From UBA4416 sp040387555 (GTDB taxonomy: Bacteria > Bacteroidota > Bacteroidia > B-17B0 > Aurantibacillaceae): DNA of 64,000 bases. Shown piece after piece: positions 61,341 to 64,000 of this stretch (the first letter of the stretch is position 1; each line of letters begins with the position of its first letter). The position numbers and the translations under genes are program-made. Under the pieces are notes generated by a model. The model was not told where the DNA came from, made no database searches, and saw only the letters and a program-made list of their open reading frames with translations. The stretch covers positions 434,001 through 498,000 of the forward strand of contig JAZKDO010000005.1 of assembly GCA_040387555.1 (NCBI GenBank), in the 5' to 3' direction.

Positions 61341-61411
61341 GAAAGGTTATTTGAGAGGGTTTTTTTGCTAACGATTCTAACAACTTATTTCCCATAACCA
61401 ATATCTAAATT

Positions 61412-62179
61412 ATGAAACTAGCATACAGAGAATTTGGATCTGGCCAGCCATTAATTATTTTACATGGTTTGTTTGGCCAAAGTGATAATTGGAATACGTT
61501 GGCAAAGCGTTTTGCAGAAAAAGAATTTCATGTATTTGCAATTGATCAACGTAATCATGGATTATCTCCCCATAGTGAAGAATGGAATTATGAGGTGATG
61601 GCGACAGATCTAAAAGAGTTTATAGAAGACCATCAATTATCTAATCCTATTTTACTAGGCCATAGCATGGGCGGCAAAATTGTGTTATTTTTTGAGCTTT
61701 TATTTCCTCATATAGCTAAAAAAATAATAGTAGCTGATATTTCACCCAGAGCGTATGAACCACACCATGAGGCTGTATTGAATGCATTAAATGCTATTGA
61801 TTTTTCAGAGATTAATACCAGAAAAGAGGCAGAAACAATTTTAGGAGAATACATTACTGATTATGGAACAAAACAATTTCTACTTAAAAACATTTATTGG
61901 AGGGAAGATGAATCCAAACAGATGGATTGGCGTTTTGATCTAAAAACAATTACCAAAGAATATAATAATATTGGAATTTCCGTTCCTTTTTTTGTGAGTG
62001 ACGCTGAGATATTGTTTTTAAGAGGAGAGAAATCAGATTATATTTCGGAAAATGATGAACATGATATTTCGTCGCGGTTTTCAAACTACCAGTTAAAAAC
62101 GATTGCCAACAGCGGTCATTGGATTCATGCGGAGCAACCGGAAGCTTTTTTTAATTGTGTAGTAAATTTTATTTCCTAA
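61412..62179 (+). CDS. Alpha/beta hydrolase (YbfF-like esterase)
   Basis: 255 aa. Complete alpha/beta hydrolase: HGLFGQSDNW near 19, nucleophile Ser85 in LGHSMGGK, DQRNHGLSPHS near 45-55 and the histidine in NSGHWIHAEQPE near 235. The FGQSDNW and HSMGGK forms match the YbfF esterases. Natural substrate unknown. Its stop overlaps the stop of the convergent kinase gene by 4 bp. Confidence 0.9.
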   Translation: MKLAYREFGSGQPLIILHGLFGQSDNWNTLAKRFAEKEFHVFAIDQRNHGLSPHSEEWNYEVMATDLKEFIEDHQLSNPILLGHSMGGKIVLFFELLFPHIAKKIIVADISPRAYEPHHEAVLNALNAIDFSEINTRKEAETILGEYITDYGTKQFLLKNIYWREDESKQMDWRFDLKTITKEYNNIGISVPFFVSDAEILFLRGEKSDYISENDEHDISSRFSNYQLKTIANSGHWIHAEQPEAFFNCVVNFIS

Positions 62180-62718
62180 TTTTTAAAAGCCTCTTCAATT
62201 AATTTAATGGTATTTTTTAAACGCTCCTCTCCAATTCCTTTAATTATTTTATAATCAACATCCAATTTTTGAAGTTCATGTTTATTCGATTTGAATAAAT
62301 GTTCTCTTAAATCTTCATTTCGGCGCTGAGGATCCGCAACCCAGGGAACATCATTATTTGTAATTAAAGATAAATCATAATCATTATCTTTAATAGACTT
62401 CGTTATAAAATTTGGAACTTTGTTAAATTTATGGGTACACCAAATTTTGATTGTTATTAAGGAAGTATCACAAAATAAAAAACGATTTGCTTTAGGTAAA
62501 TATTCTTTTTCGAGTTCTAATTGTTTTTTTGCAATGATCTCTAAATCATCCGTATTATAATTATTGACGTCATGTTCTTTAAAATAGGTCCTTGCATATT
62601 CAGGAACAAATACAGTATTATAATGTTTTGCAAGTTGCTCACACAATAAGGTTTTTCCCGTACTCTCAGGGCCAATAAGAACTATTCTTTTTATTTTATG
62701 ATCGTTTGACTCAGTCAT
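62176..62718 (-). CDS. NadR-like ATPase/ribosylnicotinamide kinase
   Basis: 180 aa. P-loop GPESTGKT at 16-23, then EYARTYF near 40 and a lid with DPQRRNEDLREHLF near 130. This matches the nicotinamide riboside kinase domain of NadR without its other domains. Phosphorylates nicotinamide riboside to NMN, which fits the CinA gene nearby (NMN deamidase). The assignment to this kinase is by motif; the true substrate is not proven. Confidence 0.8.
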   Translation of the reverse strand: MTESNDHKIKRIVLIGPESTGKTLLCEQLAKHYNTVFVPEYARTYFKEHDVNNYNTDDLEIIAKKQLELEKEYLPKANRFLFCDTSLITIKIWCTHKFNKVPNFITKSIKDNDYDLSLITNNDVPWVADPQRRNEDLREHLFKSNKHELQKLDVDYKIIKGIGEERLKNTIKLIEEAFKN

Positions 62719-62857
62719 TAGAAGTTAAATTTTAAAAGAACCCAATTTAATAATGCTTTTTATTTACAAACTGGATTAACATAAAGGTACAAGAAAAATT
62801 ATACTCTGTACGATGGTTTCAAATTAAATATAATTTTAAGATAAGCAGTTGATTGAA

Positions 62858-63490
62858 TTATTCAAGAGTTATGTTATTATCCTTGCAGTACCTTATAAAA
62901 TCAATGTATTTGTTATAAGGCGACGTGCTTTTCCATAAATGACCGTATAGCGCAATACCGTGAAAACCTAGGTCATAAGCTAGTCTCACACTTTTTTCAT
63001 TAACGCCACCTCTCGCATAAATATACTTTCCTGATTTTGCAATAGCAGCTTTAACTGTTTCCGGATAGAATCCACTGTATAAATCGCCGGATACATTATG
63101 GAACATTGTTCCAAGAAAACAATAATCCGTTTTTACTTTTTGTTCTATGTATACATCAGAGATTCTTTTGTAAGAAATAGATTTAATTAAATGCGGTTTC
63201 CTTAAATAAATCATTTTAGTATTCCACCACAATTTAAATTTTTGATTAAGATGTGTTGAAGTAAAATGGAATCCTTTTAAATCATACTTAAGTGCCAGTT
63301 TATGATGTGAATGAATAATGATGCGGTTGTGAAAATGAGTAGGAATTTCTTGAATATATTCATCCAGTTCTTTTGTGGAGAACCTGTTCTTTCGTACATG
63401 CAGAGTTTCCAGTCCCGCCTCGAACATTTGTATAATGGAAGCAATTTCGTTATCGCTTTTTTTTGATTGGGTGATGACAACAAGTTTCAT
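62858..63490 (-). CDS. ThiE/TenI-like thiamine phosphate synthase family protein
   Basis: 210 aa, a TIM-barrel with the ThiE/TenI profile: ETLHVRKNRFSTKELDEYI near 33, IIIHSHHKLALKYDLKGFHFT near 58, FLGTMFHNVSG near 125 and YARGGVNEKSVRLAYDLGFHGIALYG near 155-180. The canonical thiamine-synthase phosphate loops are loosely kept, so it may be TenI-like rather than a true ThiE. Its start overlaps the stop of the GGGP-synthase gene upstream (TAATG), so they are co-translated, an odd pairing. Confidence 0.8.
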   Translation of the reverse strand: MKLVVITQSKKSDNEIASIIQMFEAGLETLHVRKNRFSTKELDEYIQEIPTHFHNRIIIHSHHKLALKYDLKGFHFTSTHLNQKFKLWWNTKMIYLRKPHLIKSISYKRISDVYIEQKVKTDYCFLGTMFHNVSGDLYSGFYPETVKAAIAKSGKYIYARGGVNEKSVRLAYDLGFHGIALYGHLWKSTSPYNKYIDFIRYCKDNNITLE

Positions 63491-64000
63491 TAAAATAAAG
63501 GATTAATTTCCATTAATAATTCAGGTCTCTTTTCAAGGGCATTTCCAATAACAATATAATCCGGTTTGGAACTAATCATTTTTTTTACTTTTTCGAAAGT
63601 ATCTATTCCTCCACCAACAATTATAGGTAATGATGTATTTTTTTTTACTGCTTTAATAATCGAATTATTTAATGATTTCTTAGCCCCGCTCCCAGCCTCA
63701 AGATAAATTAATTGTTTTCCAAGTAATTCTGCAGCAATGGAAGTTTCTATAATTTCTCTGGTAGTAGTAACGGGTTTTGTTTTTGTGATTTTTTCAGTGG
63801 TTGATTTTTTTGAACCATTAACTAAAATATAACCTGTCGGAATGGTTTTTAATTTTGAAGCTTTTATTTTTGTGGCTGCCTTTACGTGTTTACCAATAAG
63901 ATATTCAGGGTTACGCCCCGAAAGCAATGAAAGAATTAGAATGCCATCAGCAAATTTAGATACCTGAGTTTCATCACCCGGAAAAATGATAACTGGAATT
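63490..64000 (-). CDS. Geranylgeranylglyceryl-phosphate synthase family (PcrB/GGGPS-like), 5'-truncated
   Basis: The frame runs in from the right edge; 170 codons are visible. Reading from the edge: IPVIIFPGDETQVSKFADGI, then LILSLLSGRNPEYLIGKHV, KLKTIPTGYILV, LIYLEAGSGAKKSLNNSI and LPIIVGGGIDTFEKV, the GGGPS family blocks (phosphate-binding GGG near the C-terminus). Transfers a polyprenyl group to sn-glycerol-1-phosphate. Such enzymes are known in Bacteroidota as well as archaea and in Bacillus as PcrB. The N-terminal end lies outside the window. Confidence 0.88.
   Translation of the reverse strand, partial: IPVIIFPGDETQVSKFADGILILSLLSGRNPEYLIGKHVKAATKIKASKLKTIPTGYILVNGSKKSTTEKITKTKPVTTTREIIETSIAAELLGKQLIYLEAGSGAKKSLNNSIIKAVKKNTSLPIIVGGGIDTFEKVKKMISSKPDYIVIGNALEKRPELLMEINPLF

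Noticed and set aside
1..64000. CRISPR arrays, rRNA operons, prophage genes
   Set aside because: No regularly spaced repeats, rRNA segments or phage structural genes were seen on reading both strands.

Overview
The window looks like a chromosomal segment of an AT-rich member of the Bacteroidota (Flavobacteriales/Sphingobacteriales-like). The evidence is: a giant PKD/SBBP-repeat protein ending in a type IX secretion (gliding-motility type B) C-terminal domain; TonB receptors and carboxypeptidase-regulatory-domain proteins; TPR/PD40/OmpA envelope proteins resembling PorE; a bacterial GGGP synthase; and promoters of the Bacteroidota type TTTG-N19/20-TAnnTTTG with little use of Shine-Dalgarno sequences.

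Layout. 1-2654: C-terminally truncated secreted repeat protein (-). 2.7-6.5 kb: ubiX with a small barrel protein, two tandem STAS-like paralogs, pruA. 6.7-11.5 kb: ABC-F ATPase, a secreted protein, a PorE-like OmpA protein. 11.5-17.5 kb: two small unknowns, a non-coding stretch, xth, a GAF-domain remnant, an RluA-type pseudouridine synthase, a second OmpA protein, a dNK-family kinase and folK. 17.7-22.8 kb: sppA, a free-standing DsbD alpha domain, dsbD, dtd. 22.8-28.3 kb: fahA, then an overlapping PAP2/glycosyltransferase operon and ltaE. 28.4-29.5 kb: an unrecognised 39-aa membrane peptide and two members of a local three-member small-protein family. 29.6-35.9 kb (-): TonB receptor, carboxypeptidase-regulatory protein, PAP2, M50 protease, NhaD. 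36-37.4 kb: an APC permease.

The standout is 37450-44608. It is a 7.16-kb element with 21/24-bp terminal inverted repeats and a 5-bp TTTAC target duplication, inserted exactly in the loop of the permease's intrinsic terminator (stem halves now at 37435-37444 and 44614-44623). It encodes an IS1380-type DDE transposase plus about ten passenger genes: a degenerate tRNA-like gene with anticodon UAA, an XRE regulator operon facing a lipoprotein/PEGA operon across a TGTAC-N5-GTACA operator-like palindrome, a cREC (cyclic-phosphate-processing receiver) gene broken by an in-frame amber codon, a coiled-coil protein, several unknowns and a possible small RNA. I know of no described transposon with this cargo.

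Downstream (44.7-64 kb) lie the T9SS protein (apparently starting at an ATT codon directly behind a good promoter), a second APC permease, a helix-hairpin-helix protein, a FlaA1/CapD-type sugar dehydratase, a PafA-like alkaline phosphatase, tsaC, a PD40/SPOR-like protein, a fusion of endonuclease III to a Bcp-type peroxiredoxin, a DUF4197 protein, cinA, an alpha/beta hydrolase, a NadR-like kinase, a ThiE/TenI-like protein and the 5'-truncated GGGP synthase. Most of the window is ordinary housekeeping and envelope biology; the transposon is the accessory part.
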